Source: Blasia pusilla (taxonomy: Eukaryota; Marchantiophyta; Marchantiopsida; Blasiales). Taken from it: a stretch of DNA of 64,000 nucleotides. The stretch spans positions 21,762,001 to 21,826,000 of the forward strand of contig CM114271.1 in NCBI GenBank assembly GCA_050084515.1, written 5' to 3'. Under the pieces are notes generated by a model. The model saw only the letters and a program-made list of their open reading frames with translations. It did no database searches and was not told the origin of the DNA. Within the stretch, counting starts at the first letter, position 1. The number at the start of each line of letters is the position of its first letter. The translations under genes were made by a program, and so were the position numbers. Of this stretch, positions 10,801 through 24,300 are shown in pieces.

Positions 10801-12240
10801 GTACTTGTTTGGTACGAACACTTTATGGTTTTATTGAGTTGAACTCTTTAGGTTTAATTGTGACGGTTTTTTTTAAGGTTGAATTTTTTTCCTTTGATAA
10901 TTACGATCGGATCGAAGGAGGCCCATCGATGAAGAAGCCCTCTCCCTACTCGAAGAGTTGTGAGGGAGCCTTTAGGGTTTTCGTGCTCTTGAGAACTCTG
11001 CAGAGTCGATTGTATTTATACATTGCATTCAAAGTAGAAACTCCCGAGCACATTCAATGCGCACTTCAATCGCATACTCAGGTAATTGTTTACTTCAACC
11101 AAATTTTTACCATTGAGAGTTGATACTCTGCGCTTTATTCATATGTCCAGGCAATTACAACTTTGTTCCTTCTAAGAGTTACAAAGCTCTATTCATATCC
11201 TTATGCAAGATATGATACCCCGCCTCCCTCTTCTCCAGAGATTGCTGCGAGGGACATTCCCCATTTTGCAATCTTCCTCCTCTGTTTATAGATTTCCTGT
11301 GCCCGCCCCGCCCCGCCCATCGAGCGCGCTCCCTGGCCTATGCACAATCTACTCTTACAATCATATGTGCTTTGTGCATTCTTTGTAGTCCACAAGTTAA
11401 GCACCTCGAGCTTCAAGCTCAACTTTTCAAGAAGCTCCTAAGCCACCTCTCGTCTCTAGCACCTCCCGGATTGAATGTTCCTCCAACTCGAGTATCAGTT
11501 CACATTGACAAATTTCTCCAAGAGCTCTCAAGTCATCTCATGTCTCCAACATCTCCTGATTTGAAAGTTCCTCCATGTTCATCTTCAAATTTAGTAGTGC
11601 TCCCGATTCACCTCCCGTTTCTTCCTCCTGGGACAACTCCAATCTCTCCTTTGCAAACACTACTTCAACAATGGTGCAGAACACATCGAAGCTACAGAAA
11701 AGACCAACATGGCAGCCACTGAATAATCGAAAAGAAATCCACACAAGGAAAGAGAAAGGGTGCATCCAAAGTCACTTCATCAAAGAAGCATTACGGTGCA
11801 AATCATGTTGATCTTCAACCTTTGGAATGTTCCAAATGGTCTTCCATCTCTCAAGAGGACTGTGTGCGTCTGAGCAAGTGGAAGAAGTCACACTTCGGAA
11901 TTAGCCCTCCTTGGGGTACAAAACTCAACCTTGAGCATGCTCCTGGGCTCGAAGACCCGATGAAGGACTCTCTCTCTGTTGGGGAAGAGCCTTTGTTATC
12001 TGAAAAAAGGATATTTTCCTAACCCAATTGATCGCGGAGTTGGAAAAGGATGTTCAAATAGAAGTCCAAGGGAACCCCCAGTATCACCTTATGAGGCCTT
12101 GCGACGAAAGAAAATTTAATTCAAAGAAGCCTTTGCAAATTAAACGCCTGAAAACACCACACCCACCCCGATATGCAAGAATGTTGCTCACCTTCTTAGA
12201 GGAGGTCGCTGATCCACCTTAACGTGCCCATTAGGTCTAA
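10801..12240 (+). other. Region with unrecognised short plus-strand frames
   Basis: Plus-strand frames of 64 to 116 codons follow each other (10809-11123, 11372-11722, 11575-11811, 11822-12022, 12028-12222). They are rich in Ser, Pro and Lys and carry no motif I recognise. Their order could reflect a decayed gene or retroelement polyprotein, but no catalytic motif was found. I do not call a gene here. Confidence 0.25.
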
Positions 12241-13545
12241 GCCACATACACATGGGACCAAAAAAAAGTCATCAAAAAGGGCAAAAGCCTCAAGGTGTAG
12301 TAATTAACATTCAGATTGCACTCTTACCATACTTAGAGCTAGGAGAATCGCGAGTCTATAGATCGGGAATAGAATAGCAAGATTGGCTTACATGTAAAGC
12401 TTAAGTGGAAATGAAAGCTTGGTTGGAAATGAAAGCTTTGCTGAAAATCACTATGTATGAATGAAAAACTCAAGAATAGGCCTAGATCAGACTTACACTC
12501 TGAAAGCCCCAGCCCCTTGGTGCAGATCTACCTCTGGTGGCATGTGAATCAAATAAACGACATGTTAAGGAGCGAGGAGAGCGGAGAGCGGGGACACGAA
12601 TGTGAGAGAAAAGAGGAAAGTGAGCAGCGAGAACCGCTAAAGCCATGGCCGAGGTATGCTTAAGGATAGGGTTAGGTGGTTTACCGATCCTATCTCGAAG
12701 CCAACCCTTTTTTTTAATTTGTTTAAAAATGCTCTCCACAAAATTTATTTTCTTTCCCTTGTATTTCTATATGACCTGAGATTTTTTTAATATTAAAAAA
12801 ATTCCCTCCATTATTTATGTATTTTCTTTCCCATATGTTTTCCCCTAACCTAACCTTTTTTAAATTAACTTTTAAAAAATTATCTTTTTTTTGGTTAATG
12901 ATTTTTTAAACACTAAACTTGTTCTTTTCTCTCCCTTTCCTTTTTCTTTTTTTTTTTTCCTTTTTTGCTTCCCATTTTATTCTCTTTTCTTTGGTGAATT
13001 ACCAAGTGTATCGCTCACCTAACCTATATTTTGTTTTTAAATGTAGGCAAAAAATATTCTCCTCCCCCTCCCATTGCCCTTTTTTCCTTCTCATTTTATT
13101 TCATGCTTGGGTAGGTTACTAACCCTATCCCTAACCTAACCTAATTTTTTTTTAGTTTTTCCAAATTTTATTGATTTGCAATCCATTTTTTTCTCTCCCT
13201 CATTTTTTCTTTTTTCTTCCCATTTATTTGTCTTCGTTCCCTTTTGTTCCGTCTTTCTTTGATTGGTCGAAACAACCACATGCCACAAGTCGGCCAATTA
13301 GAGAATCAAGAGAACTAAATGTTAATGCTTCTTTCTTCTTCTTTTTTTAATAATCGATGGTCAAGTTTAATTAATATTTTTGTGGTATGTTATGTATTTG
13401 TGGAGAGGCAACCGCTCAATGCTATCACAAATACACCATTATGCATTATTTCAAGGAGACATATCAACGTACAAAAGAACACCTTTCCAATGTAAGAACC
13501 TTTTTTTTACGCCTTGTATGAAATTTTTTCATATATATACTTATT
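12241..13545. other. T-rich low-complexity intergenic stretch
   Basis: From about 12700 the plus strand is dominated by T and CT runs. The word CCTAACC recurs near 12845, 13017 and 13130. These are isolated, not in tandem, and do not make a telomere array. No gene was seen. Confidence 0.45.
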
Positions 13546-14031
13546 ATGGAGAATACATATGAAAAAAAAGTTGGGAGAGAAACTCCGCCAAAATCCATTT
13601 TTGAGGAGAATAAAGGATGTCCGTTAAGTATAGATAGGGTGGAGCACAAGTCGTATCCGATTTTCTTTAATCCGCACCACATGAAGGTTCTCTTTGTAGA
13701 TAGACACTTGTTTATTCGCTATCTAGTTTACCACTTTAAAGAGGCATTCATGAACCAGGTCATGCAATCTCTAACTCCGATGATTCTTCCGATTGAAACG
13801 TACGGAAGGACATGGGATTGTACTTTGTATGTCCTTATATAGCGATCCATGGATGTTAATATGCCTGCTCAAGTAGGGGTTAACACTAGATGTGCCATTT
13901 TTCTTGTGTACAAGCATAAAGTAGTTTATAGAGACTTCATAATTAAGAATTTCATAATTAGATGTTATGAAGAAATGAACGCCTCGACACTACCATTCAT
14001 GATTTCTGTCGTGAGAGAATGGAGAGTGTAA
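13546..14031 (+). pseudogene. Unknown protein-like repeat, copy 1
   Basis: A frame at 13546-13842 is followed after a single stop by a continuing one at 13849-14031. Together they give about 160 residues with strings such as VLFVDRHLFIRYLVYHFKEA and ETYGRTWDCTLYVLI, then VGVNTRCAIFLVYKHKVVYRD. A diverged minus-strand copy at about 53900-54224 preserves the second half (recognisable CAIFLVYKHK region), so this stretch belongs to a dispersed family. I do not recognise the protein. The capsid-like frame just downstream (14271-14510) suggests a retroelement-borne ORF, which is inference. Confidence 0.45.
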
Positions 14032-14270
14032 AAAATAATTCTGTGTTGAAAGGGAGAACTTCTTAGAGAGTTATCTTGCATCAACGTCTGTCAGAGCTAG
14101 AAGGTATGCCCTTACTCGTAGAAAAGCTCTCGATGCGACAAATGGTGCTTCCATTGAGAGATCTTTGAGGTGATAGATTGTGTTTTGCAAGTTGAATTTT
14201 AATCAAGATGGCTTCTTTTGGTAGTACTTCATCAATGGGAATTGAGGGAGCTGAGGATCTTCTCTGAACT

Positions 14271-14510
14271 TTGAAAACATTGTTGAGCCAACAAAGCAGA
14301 GTTCAATTGGGAGAGCAAAAATCAACAAAGGCTCTTCAAGCGATTGTAAAGAAGTTGGGGAGGGTTGATAGGAGGAACATCACCAAGTATGTTGGAGAGT
14401 ATGTTTGTGAGATGGAGGTAAACTGTGTTCCCGAAAGTGATATGGTGTCAAGTTTTGAATTAGATGTAATACCAATGATTAATAGTCAAGTGGCCGCTCC
14501 ATATTGGTGA
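14271..14510 (+). pseudogene. Retroelement capsid-like fragment
   Basis: The 79-codon frame contains RNITKYVGEYVCEMEVN followed by SDMVSSFELDVIP. This resembles the capsid-like segment of plant retroelement gag proteins, in which a residue pattern like 'K-Y-x4-Y-x2-E-M-E' precedes 'SFEL-V-P'. It stops at 14510 where GC-richer DNA starts. No zinc knuckle or protease follows. The assignment comes from memory of such proteins and is weak. Confidence 0.35.
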
Positions 14511-14967
14511 GATGGTGGCGGGGTTACAGCGTAGGCTCGCGGCGTGCATGTGGGCAACGACGTGGGCCCTAGAGCCCGCATGTGGACTAGGGCGGTCCAA
14601 GATCAAGGCGATGAATGGGGACGGCCCGATGCAGGCCCAACTCGTTCGCAATGCGCGTTAGAAATCGGATCTTAAAAACATCGTCAGGCAAGATGCGCGC
14701 ACTGGCAAAAAAAGGGTGGAATGCTTTAGTGGCACGGGCCCGGGTGCGGGCCCTGGGCCTGTGAGCCCATTAAGCCTGCACGTACATATACGTCCTCGCG
14801 ACGGACAAAAGTCTGCAGACAGAGACATGTCCGCGTGCAACCTTATAGGGTATGCCAAGATGCGGGCCAAGTGCGAGATATAAGAGTGAATCTCGGATTG
14901 CCACATGGCATCTTGGGGTTGCATGAACGAGGGCGCCGTCACGGAGTGGGGCAAGGTGAGGATGCAT
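14511..14967. other. Unassigned GC-rich stretch
   Basis: This DNA is rich in GGGCC and GCCC words, with overlapping frames on both strands. No motif was recognised. It sits between the capsid-like fragment and the MITE. Confidence 0.3.
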
Positions 14968-15279
14968 GGTTGTAGAAAGTCTATCCTTAGGATGGACGTG
15001 TTTGGACATGTCCACGAACATGGATTGCAAAAGTTGGGGCCCACACTTTATAGTTCATGGTGGAAGGCAAGACAAGGGCGAGCATGATAATAAGGGGGGA
15101 GGGAGAGGAGGTGGGAGGAGGAAGAAACGAGAAGATGTGGATCACAAAGGCAAGTGGGGGGGTGGGGGGGTAAGAAAGAAGGGGGGATGGGGCCCACATA
15201 CACAAGTCATGCTATAAGATGGACATACGTCCACGAACATGGACATGTCCACGGATACAAACTTTGTGCATATGCAACC
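14968..15279 (+). mobile_element. MITE-like element, copy A
   Basis: The 312-bp block starts GGTTGTAGAAAG and ends ATATGCAACC, giving short terminal inverted repeats of the form GGTTG..CAACC. GGACATGTCC-containing subterminal inverted repeats lie inside each end. An inverted copy of similar length sits at 42540-42845 and shares the core (GGGCCCACACTT...TAGTTCATG). It has no coding capacity. The superfamily is uncertain because the target duplication is not clear here. Confidence 0.75.
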
Positions 15280-17599
15280 TTGCCTAGAGGCAGCCCCCCT
15301 ATGGATTGGCGTAGGTTAGGACTGCACACGTGCTGGAAACATGGGCCTGGCCCATGCATGAGCCATTAAGGCATTAAATCATGCCTTTCTAGGTTGTATG
15401 CAGGCTAGCAACGTGGTCATGGCCTATGCATGAGCTACTAACGCGGGCCTTTTGCTCGCCTTTAATGGGGTGGAGGCAGGTTTGATGTGGGTTGGATATG
15501 GCCAATGGTGAACAGTCTGATGCAGAAGGGAACGCAGGCCCGACATGGGACCCAAGTAGGTCTGACGCAAGCTACAAATCGGAAATCGGGTGCCAAAAAC
15601 AAGTTGTGAGTCGCTGGGCCGTGGTGCGGGATGGCCAAGTTCAAATGTTCTTTGCGGGAGAGGCGGGCCCAAGTGCTTTGTAGCATGCATCCTGAAAATA
15701 CACACCTTTTTAATCATCATCAATTCAAATTACTCTATCCTACTATGCTACATTCAAAGGAAAAGAAACCAGAATGTTTTTTTTTCATTCATGAGAAATT
15801 AAAAAAAGAAAGTTTGAGAAGAAAGCACCAATCGCTAAGTTTCTCAAATGAGGGTAAGAGGAAAAGAGAAATTTTTTCAACAAAGAAGATTTCACAAGGA
15901 GATTTTTTTTCAATGGAATGTTTTTTTAAGAGTGTTTAATTTTCAATAAGGGATGGGTGGATGTATAAGGTTGAATTTTGAATGACCCTATGCTTTCCTT
16001 GCGGAAGGGATGTATCCTCTCTATTTTTCTTTGCCATTCTAAAGGTATGGAGAGAGGGAGAAAGTTTATCTTTATTCCCCTATCTGGACTCCCATGGTCT
16101 TTTGGAGGGATGAAGATAGATAAGATGGGACCTCTACATTCCTGCACATGATAGAATTAAGAAGAGGATAACGAATGAGGTGGATGGGGGGATATGAGAT
16201 AGAAAAAGGAATAAAAGGGAAGAAGATAGAAAATACTCCATTTCTCAAGAGCGGAGGGAAAAAAATATATCCCTCGGAAACTGATATGGAAGATAGAAGA
16301 GGGTTCCTCCTAGTATTCAAAGGGATAGAGACAAATGGGCCTTCAATCTAAGATTTTGGGAAGGTCCATCCATTCCAATGCCCTCCAAAGAATGATAAGC
16401 CTCAATAAATATGCATGATGGAAAACCAAATAGTAAAACAAAAGAGAGAGAAGTCTATCGTTGCCCCCCCATCTTCTTGCATAGTATATGATGAAGAAAC
16501 AAGATAGATCCTAAAGGAGTGAAGGGACATACGAAGAGAAACAGAGAAAGTAAAACCCTCTCTATTCCTCGGGAAAATACATAATTACTTAGATGGATGA
16601 TAAAATGATTTGCATCTTATATGGAAAAAAGGTATGAGAACAAAAATAATGGATTGTCTCCCAACAAGAGTCCATTCACCCTATGCATAGCATGAACACC
16701 AAATACAAATAATGTAGAAACCCTTTGAGAGGGGATGGGAAGAAAAATACTATCAAACATATGCGTAGAGCATGTGGATATGTAGATAGCCAAATAAACT
16801 AAAGAGAGCTTATAAGGGTAGTAAAAATAATTATCAAACATGTGTAGGCTAGATGGCCAAGAAAAAGAAGGCCGTAGATACGAGAATTTAAGAAGAAACA
16901 ATGAAGAAATTAATGTGACCCACTAAAAATTGTGGGTTATGGTGGTAATAGGGGGTGTCATTTTACTGGCTATCCAGGGTTTTAGGTTTCCCTGGAACTC
17001 TCTATCTAGGGACTCGCCGGATCTCAAACGGATAGCTTCCCGCTTTGGCCTGGGCGGGGAGTATCTTTCTTGTCAATTTTGATTTCTTCCGATGTACCCC
17101 CATGGAATTAGGGTTGTCCCAGACAACATGCATAGATATTCGAATAATTTGCTAATGCATGAAATCCTATCCTAAGAAAACTAAACCAAAAATCTTACAT
17201 TCTTGTGCACATCCCGCTATAGAATTAAGCATGGAGATTAGATTATCCATATACGGGCTTACGGGAGTGGGCATGAGCTTGTGAGATTTCCTTTAGCTTT
17301 GTTCTTACAATTCTAAAGTTTTGTTGAAGAAAATCTACAAAATCGATGCCAAAATTTTGGTAGTATGGAGGCCACGAGATGAAGAATTTTTTTGGCTAAG
17401 GAATTTGGAACTATTTACTCTTCCAATTTTTTGGCATTGCATGTAAGAAAGTAAAAAACATAATGCAATTGATGGTGTGCAAAATGGATGAGCAAGGAGG
17501 AGGTTAGCTAGAGAGAAAGAAAATTGGCATTTAAGCATGAAGCATTTAAGCATAAGAAAAAAAGAAGCACGGGCTACTGCAAAATTTCCAAGTTGTGGA
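15280..17599. other. Unassigned region
   Basis: Positions 15280-15700 are GC-moderate with GGCCCATGCATGAGC-like words repeated twice (about 15350 and 15422). Positions 15700-16900 are purine-rich on the plus strand with only short frames. Positions 16960-17300 may include the leader of the gypsy element that follows, but no LTR ends were found. No gene is supportable. Confidence 0.35.
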
Positions 17600-20500
17600 T
17601 CCAATCCTCACTGCTAGAATGAAACTATGGCACTTGGAGCACAAAGATACTCTGGAGGACCTACATCAAAGAGTTTCGTGACTTACAGATACGGATCCGC
17701 AACATGAGTGGGGAAGAAGCCCTTGATTTGTTCAAGAGAGGTTTGAAGAGGAAGGTGCGTCAAGAAGTGATTGAAGACAATCTCGACCCAAGAATATCAA
17801 TGAAGCAATTGCATGTGCCCAACGTATGGCAAATGTGTACGAAGAAGGAGGAGAGGTGGTTGCTTCCATGAACAACCACTATGGACCCACACTGATGGAT
17901 TTGGGTACTAACCTTCAAGCACAAAATGGTTATGCGCCACGAAAGTTTAATGGAAGGATGCCAATGAAGAAAGATCGAAATCCCAACATACAAGGGATTG
18001 CTCCTTGAACCGGGGTCGAGGTTCCAAGAGGAGGGAGAGAATTTGAAGTCTGAAGAGATACGCGCCAATGTTTTGAGTGTGGTATATATGGTCATATAGC
18101 CATGAAGAGTCGCCTTTGTAGGCTTGGAAATAGGCCATATTGTCGCCCTCTTAATCATCTTGAAGGAGGACACTTGCAAGAAGATGACAAAGAAGGCGAA
18201 TCCCAGGAAAATGCCAACCACTAATAATCTTGCGTGGTCGATATACTCGTTCGAGCAAAAGGAGAAAAGGCCAAGGTTGACACAAACATTTGGAGGTAAC
18301 TGGTTTGAAGAGAGGAGAAAGACGTCTTATTGTTATAGATGGGGAAGTAGAAGGATCCCAAGTTAGAGTGTTGATTAATCTTGGTGTAATAGAAAACTTC
18401 CTTTCAAGAGCCATAACTATGAAGTTGTGCCTAGCGTTAGTGAGGAATCAAAAAGAAGAGTTAGAATTTCCAAATAGGCAAACAGAAAAGATTGAGAAGC
18501 TTCCTCGAGGGATAGATTTGAGGATAGGAAAGTATCATGAAGAGTTGGAGATGAAGATCATTAGATTAGCACGTTATGATGCTATCTTGGGGATGCCTTG
18601 GATGGAACAATACAATCCATAGGTAGATTGGAGAAAAAAGTTTGTGAAGACCCGAGAGTGGAAGCTTCATGGAGATAGAGTCAGATCGCGTCTTAAAACC
18701 CTACCCCTATATGTAATAAGGAAAACCGCCATCAAACATCAAGATGTATGTTTCATGGGTTTAATAAGAGATGTTGGTGGTTTGAAAAAATATTCAGAGA
18801 TACCAAATCGACGAGTTGAGAGTAGTATTGGAGGAATATAAAGATGTATTCCCAAACGAATTACCATAAATATTACCACCCAAACGGAGGGTAGACCATA
18901 AGGTTGAGGTCATTCCAAGAAGCACATTACCATGTAAGGCTCCTTACCATTTAGCAACAAAGGAATTAGAAGAATGCAAAGCCCAAGTGGAGAAGATGTT
19001 GCAAAAAGACTTCATCCAACTAAACATCTCGCAATATATGTGGAGCCCTTGTTCTTTTTGTGAAAATGAAAGATGGAAGCATATGATTGTGAATCGACTA
19101 TCGAGCACTAAATCAACAAACAGTAAAAAAAAAAAATCCATTACCAAGAATGCATATGGATGATTTTTTCAACCAACTATAAGGAGCAATTGAAATATTT
19201 TACCAAACTCAATCTTAGAAGCGGCTACAACCGAATTCAAATTAAGGATGAAGATGTGCCCAAGACTACTTTTCGTACTGAGTATGGACACTTTTTGAAT
19301 ACTTAGTCATGCCATTTGGTCTTACTTATGCACCTCCAACCTTTATGGGCCTAATGAATGGTATCTTTCGTCCACATTTTAATAAGTGTGTCATCATATT
19401 CTTAGATGATATCTTGATGTATAGCTAAACCATAGACCATAGAGGAGCATATAAATGATCTATGAGAAGTCCTTAAAATCCTAAGAGATAATGAGTTGTA
19501 TGCTAAAGCTCCAAAATATGAGTTTGGTAAGATAGAAGTTGATTATCTAGGGCATCGAGTAAGCGCAAAAGACATTCAAGTGATGAGTGAGAAGGTAGAA
19601 GCAATCCATAAATGGAATGAGCCTGAATATCAAATTCAATTAAAAAGTTTTGTAGGGTTAACAAGATTCTAAAGTTTATCCAAGGTTCCGCTCAAATTGC
19701 ACAATCCTTGACAACTTTACTAAGAAAAGGACAAAAATAGGATTGGGATATATCACAAGATATTGTTTTTCAATCATCAAAAGATGTCTTGATCAAAGCC
19801 TATTTTGAAGTGGTATGATCCTAATCGACCCATCAAGTTGGCCATGGATGCTTCATATATTAGTAGCATTGGATGAATATTACAATAAGAGTGGGAGGAT
19901 AGATGACATCATATTGCCTTCTTTTTTCGCAAGTTATTGCCAACGGAGCAAAACTACCATACAATCGGGCGAGAAGAACTAGCTATTGTATTGGAAACCA
20001 AGCATTGGAAATATTACTTGGGCGATGAGGAGGTTATGGTGGAGATTGATCACAAGCCCCTGGAATTGCTCAAGGATTGATTTTCCATAAAGGTAAAGTA
20101 TGGATCCCATAAGATCCACAGGTACGCACTTAAATATTGTCTGAAGCTCACCACACAATCATTGCGGGAAACCTTAGAGGGATTACAACGAGCATATTAT
20201 TGGCCCAAAAATTAGAAAAGTTGTTGAGGTTTATGTAAGGAGTTATATGATTTGTCAACAAATCAAGGCTAGTAATACAAAACAAGCAAGATTTTTACAG
20301 CCCATCCCAACACCTAAACAATGTTGGAAATAAATCACGATGGATCTTGTTTATAAGCTACCATCTTTGATCACGGGATATGACTCTATTTTAGTCTTTA
20401 TGGATAGACTAAGTAAGATGATACACCTTCGTCCGACCAAGAAGACCATCATTGCACCAGAGTTGGCTTGGATCTACATCGAGATAATCTTTGTTCATCT

Positions 20501-20600
20501 TGGTCTTCCTAAAGTGCTTATCAGTGATAGAGGAACCCATTTCACGAGTCTATTTTGGAAGGCTTTATTTTCTTTAACACGCTATGCAAATTTTTTGCCG
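17600..20600 (+). mobile_element. Ty3/gypsy family B, degenerate gag-pol
   Basis: Plus-strand pieces occur in polyprotein order across all three frames. Gag (about 17640-17780) includes MSGEEALDLFKRGLKRKVR. A zinc knuckle follows at about 18070 (CFECGIYGHIAMKS, last Cys replaced by Ser). The protease region (18290-18622) has the active-site DSG replaced by NLG in VRVLINLGVIENFLS and ends ILGMPWMEQYNP. Reverse transcriptase spans 19060-19430, with [12 protein letters not shown] and the active site FLDDILMYS. Integrase (20340-20590) contains SDRGTHFTSLFWKALF. Stops are frequent and no LTRs were recognised. A minus copy of the gag-protease part is at 49200-50950. The homology stops near 20590 inside the integrase. 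Confidence 0.85.
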
Positions 20601-21328
20601 GACTACGCAAATAATCTCACATATAAACTTTGGTTCTTACATGAAAATTTTTCAGAGTGGACACCATCCACCTAATCCGGCTTGTAATTCGGGATCCTCG
20701 GCTCATAATCAAGTTTGAACTAAGTATGCTTCTTCCTTATAATTAGCCGAATTAGGCGCTAATAATCTGTTTCTCCTCCTAAGCCGCCTGCTTATCAAGG
20801 AGTGTCGTGCGCGCTTGCTAATCGGGCTTGTAATTCCTTCATGTCTGCTCATAATCAAGTTCCAATCTCAACTATTAATTCTCCTCTCCTCTTCTCTCCG
20901 CGTACAAACTGCGGAGCAAATCACGTCTCTCCCGCTCTTCTCCTAGCTCCGTTCCACATTTGAATTAAAATTCCTCATGCTTCCCCAATCCCGATTGAAC
21001 CCTAATCGAGAAGAGTAACCCCGTTCGAGAAGGCAAAATGGTCCATCTAGGATACGATTGACGTCATACCAACATCCGTCGGGGAGAAAACGTCCATGAG
21101 ACTATGATGATCGTCCATCCAACAAACGTCCTTCGTCATGGGGTGCATGCCGTCCATTATGGGCTGGACGGCGTCGGGCCAACCTGCCAACCTTGTGCCG
21201 GCTTCCAATCCCGATATCTGTTGGACGGCATTCTTGCAACGGCACCATTTCTCGGAGCTACCGATGCTAAAATTGAGGCCCAATGCTGCTTGAACTAGCA
21301 ACTACCCTCGCTTTTTCAATGTGAAGCC
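20601..21328. other. Unassigned spacer with a short direct repeat
   Basis: Two diverged copies of a segment near TAATCCGGCTTGTAATTC occur at about 20674-20718 and 20818-20865. Both end in GCTCATAATCAAGTT. Between 21040 and 21200 GTCCATC-like words recur. No coding motif was found. The left end of the CACTA element may lie here, but I could not identify its terminal CACTA motif. Confidence 0.35.
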
Positions 21329-24300
21329 GTGACAAACTATGGGCTTTGTCCCATATATAAATTGGTCCTTTCGATACGAAAGTATGTTCCACATAGTTAC
21401 TATGCGTCCAAAAAGCTCATAGGAAAGCTTGGATTGAGTTACAACTCATACCATGCATGTCCCATTGGATGTGTGTTATTCCGTGGAGATCTGAAAGATT
21501 TAACTTCTTGCCCACAGTGCAAGAAGTCTTGATTCAAGCAAGTAGGGAAGTCGTTAGTATCATGTAAGGTACTTTGACACTTCCTCGTCATCAAGGATGC
21601 GGCAAATGTTTAGATGTCCCACCTTGTCATAATTGTTGGTGTGGGCAACATGTAACAAGAGCCAGGATGGGATGGTTAGACATGCAGGTGATAGCAAAGC
21701 ATGGACTCATGTTGATGAAACTTACCCTGAATTTGGCGAAGAAAAAATAAATTGTAGATTTGGGTTAGCTCTGGATGGGGTGAACCCCTTTCCAGATAAA
21801 TCTAGTTCTTGGTCAACATGGCCAATTTTGCTAGTAAATTATAACTTGCCTTCTTGGTTGCAAACCAAAAAAATCTTGGTTTGCTTGCACTCCTTATACT
21901 TGGTAAGGAGAGTGTGCACGGAGGGAATATCAATACATATCTTGCCCCATTAGTTGAGGAATTTGAAGAGTTATGGCAAGGTGTGGTACTCCATGATGTT
22001 TGAAAACCCCATGGGAAGTGGGAGTTTACCTTTAAGTCAATGATCCTTTGGACTATCAATGACTATCTTGCACTGGGTAAAATATCTAGGCAAAGCCATG
22101 GTGGAAAGCTTGCATGTATCGTATGCGGGCCTAGGGTGGAATCAGATTTTCCCAATGAGTGTGGCAAACCCATATTTGGAGGTCATCGACGATACTTGCC
22201 CTCCTCTCATCCATGGAGAGGTAGGAAGTGTTGGATTCTCAACATCCAGTTCTCTGAGCACCATTAATCTGATCGGCCCCCTTGTATAAGGAGAAGCCTA
22301 GATTGATGGTTCCGACTTAGACGTCGGAGGAGTCATAAGAATATGACGTAGGTGGTTTTAGGAGTAGCGTTACTAGGATTATCTAACCCTATATTGCATT
22401 AAGGTACGAGGCACCCTGATGCACAAATTTTCTATTAATAGAAATAAAGAAAAATAGGTAAAAAACCCTAGTTTCCCGAGTAGTGAAATAGTAGGGAGCC
22501 GCAGCGATAGCGCATTCTCGTATGTCGAGTTATCTCCATGTTCAAGTTCCATCGAAGCTCTTCTGTGAGCGCACGGACGGACTAGGCTACTTTGTATCTC
22601 TAAGTTTTGTAAATATTTCAGTGATTTCGTCACTTTTTATTTTCTCACATGGTATCAAAGCACTAGGTTTTCCAATATTTTATATGTGGCGATCTAGTGT
22701 ATTTGCACAAAATCTTGAGAGATGGCTACTTCTTTGTCAGTTCGTGCTCGCCCTCCTCCGCTGGGTGAAGGGAAGTTATATGGGTCTAACTATACATTGT
22801 GGAAGTTCAAAATGAGAATTGTCCTCGAATCATTTAATATCTGGGAGATGGCCACATGGGTCGATTCGAATCCACAAGCTACTTTGAGTTCTGCATGTTC
22901 ATCTTCGTCTGGTGATATCGATCATGTTGTATTGTTGGCATGAAAAATTTTCTATTTATAGAAATGAAGAAAAAAAGGTTAAAAACCCTAGTTTCCCGAT
23001 TAGTGAAATAGTCGGGAGCCACAGCGGTAGCGCATTCTCGTATGTCCAGTTATCTCCATGTTCAGGCTCCATCGAAGCTCTTCTGTGAGCGCACAGACAG
23101 ACTAGGCTACTTTGTATCTCTAAGTTTTGTAAAGATTTCAGTGATTTTGTCACTTTCTATTTTCTCACAGGAAGTATGGCATCCATTTTAATGGTAAAGG
23201 GGAAGCTAGACCACCACCGGAAAGGGTTACAACAGAGGAGATTCTTGCATGGGCCGAGGAGAAGAAAGAATATGACGAGAGTGGGGAGAAGATGGTCCTT
23301 TTGATCCATACCAAAAAACAGGAGTGAAGAGGAGGAGTCTACTCTTCAATTTACGTCATTGTCAAGTATCCTAACAACTAACCTTAGGTTCTTACTACCA
23401 AAATCCATCATTGTCGCGTTATATATCATTTTTGGCTTCATAACTCCCTGATGGGATTCCTTGATCACGCACTAACATCTTCTTATTCACCACACAATGG
23501 ATGTCATGTATGTGGAGAAGAATATTTTTGAAAGATTAGTAAAGAAAATATTTGGAATAAAAGATACAGTCAATGTTAGAAGAGATATGGAGGCAAGAAG
23601 AGTTCGACCTCATTTGTGGTTACAGCCCCACCTATGGAGAGTAGAAGGTCTTGTCAAACCTAGTGCAGATTATGTGTTATCTTCTCATGAGTTGATGGTA
23701 GTTCTCGGTGGAATTGAGGCACTCAAAGTGCCCATGGGTTATTGCAGTGAGTTGAGGAAGCACGTGGTACACAAGAAATTGGGAAACATGAAGTCACATG
23801 ATTACCATGTGTTGCTTCATCAGATCCTACCTTACTCCCTACATGGCCTCATGACAAAGGAAGTTTTGATGACCATCGTGAGGTTAAGTAGGATTTTTAG
23901 AAGTATATGTATGAAAGTCTATGATCCATCCCAAATTAAAAGATTAGGATACTATTATCATATTATGTCTATTAGAGATGCACTTCCCCCCTACCTGCTT
24001 TGACGTAATGATCCATTTACTTGTCCATTTAATTGACGAGCTTGATATATGTGGGCCAACAGCTTGTCGTTGGATATACCCAATAGAGAGGTACATGGAC
24101 ACCATGAAGAAGTACGTACGGTCCAAAGCCAGACCAGAGGGATGTATGTCAGAAGGGTATGTTAAAGATGAAGCCATGGTATTTTTCACTGAGTATATGA
24201 GGAAGTTTGAAGCCATTAAGACACGTTCGTGGGATGATGGCGAGGAAGATGGAGTGATAGGAGAGGAGTTTGAAGGGGTAGGGGTGCCTATTCGTCTTTC

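Noticed and set aside
12840-13150. Telomere-like CCTAACC words
   Set aside because: They are isolated and about 100-170 bp apart, not in tandem, and the plant telomere unit CCCTAAA is not repeated.
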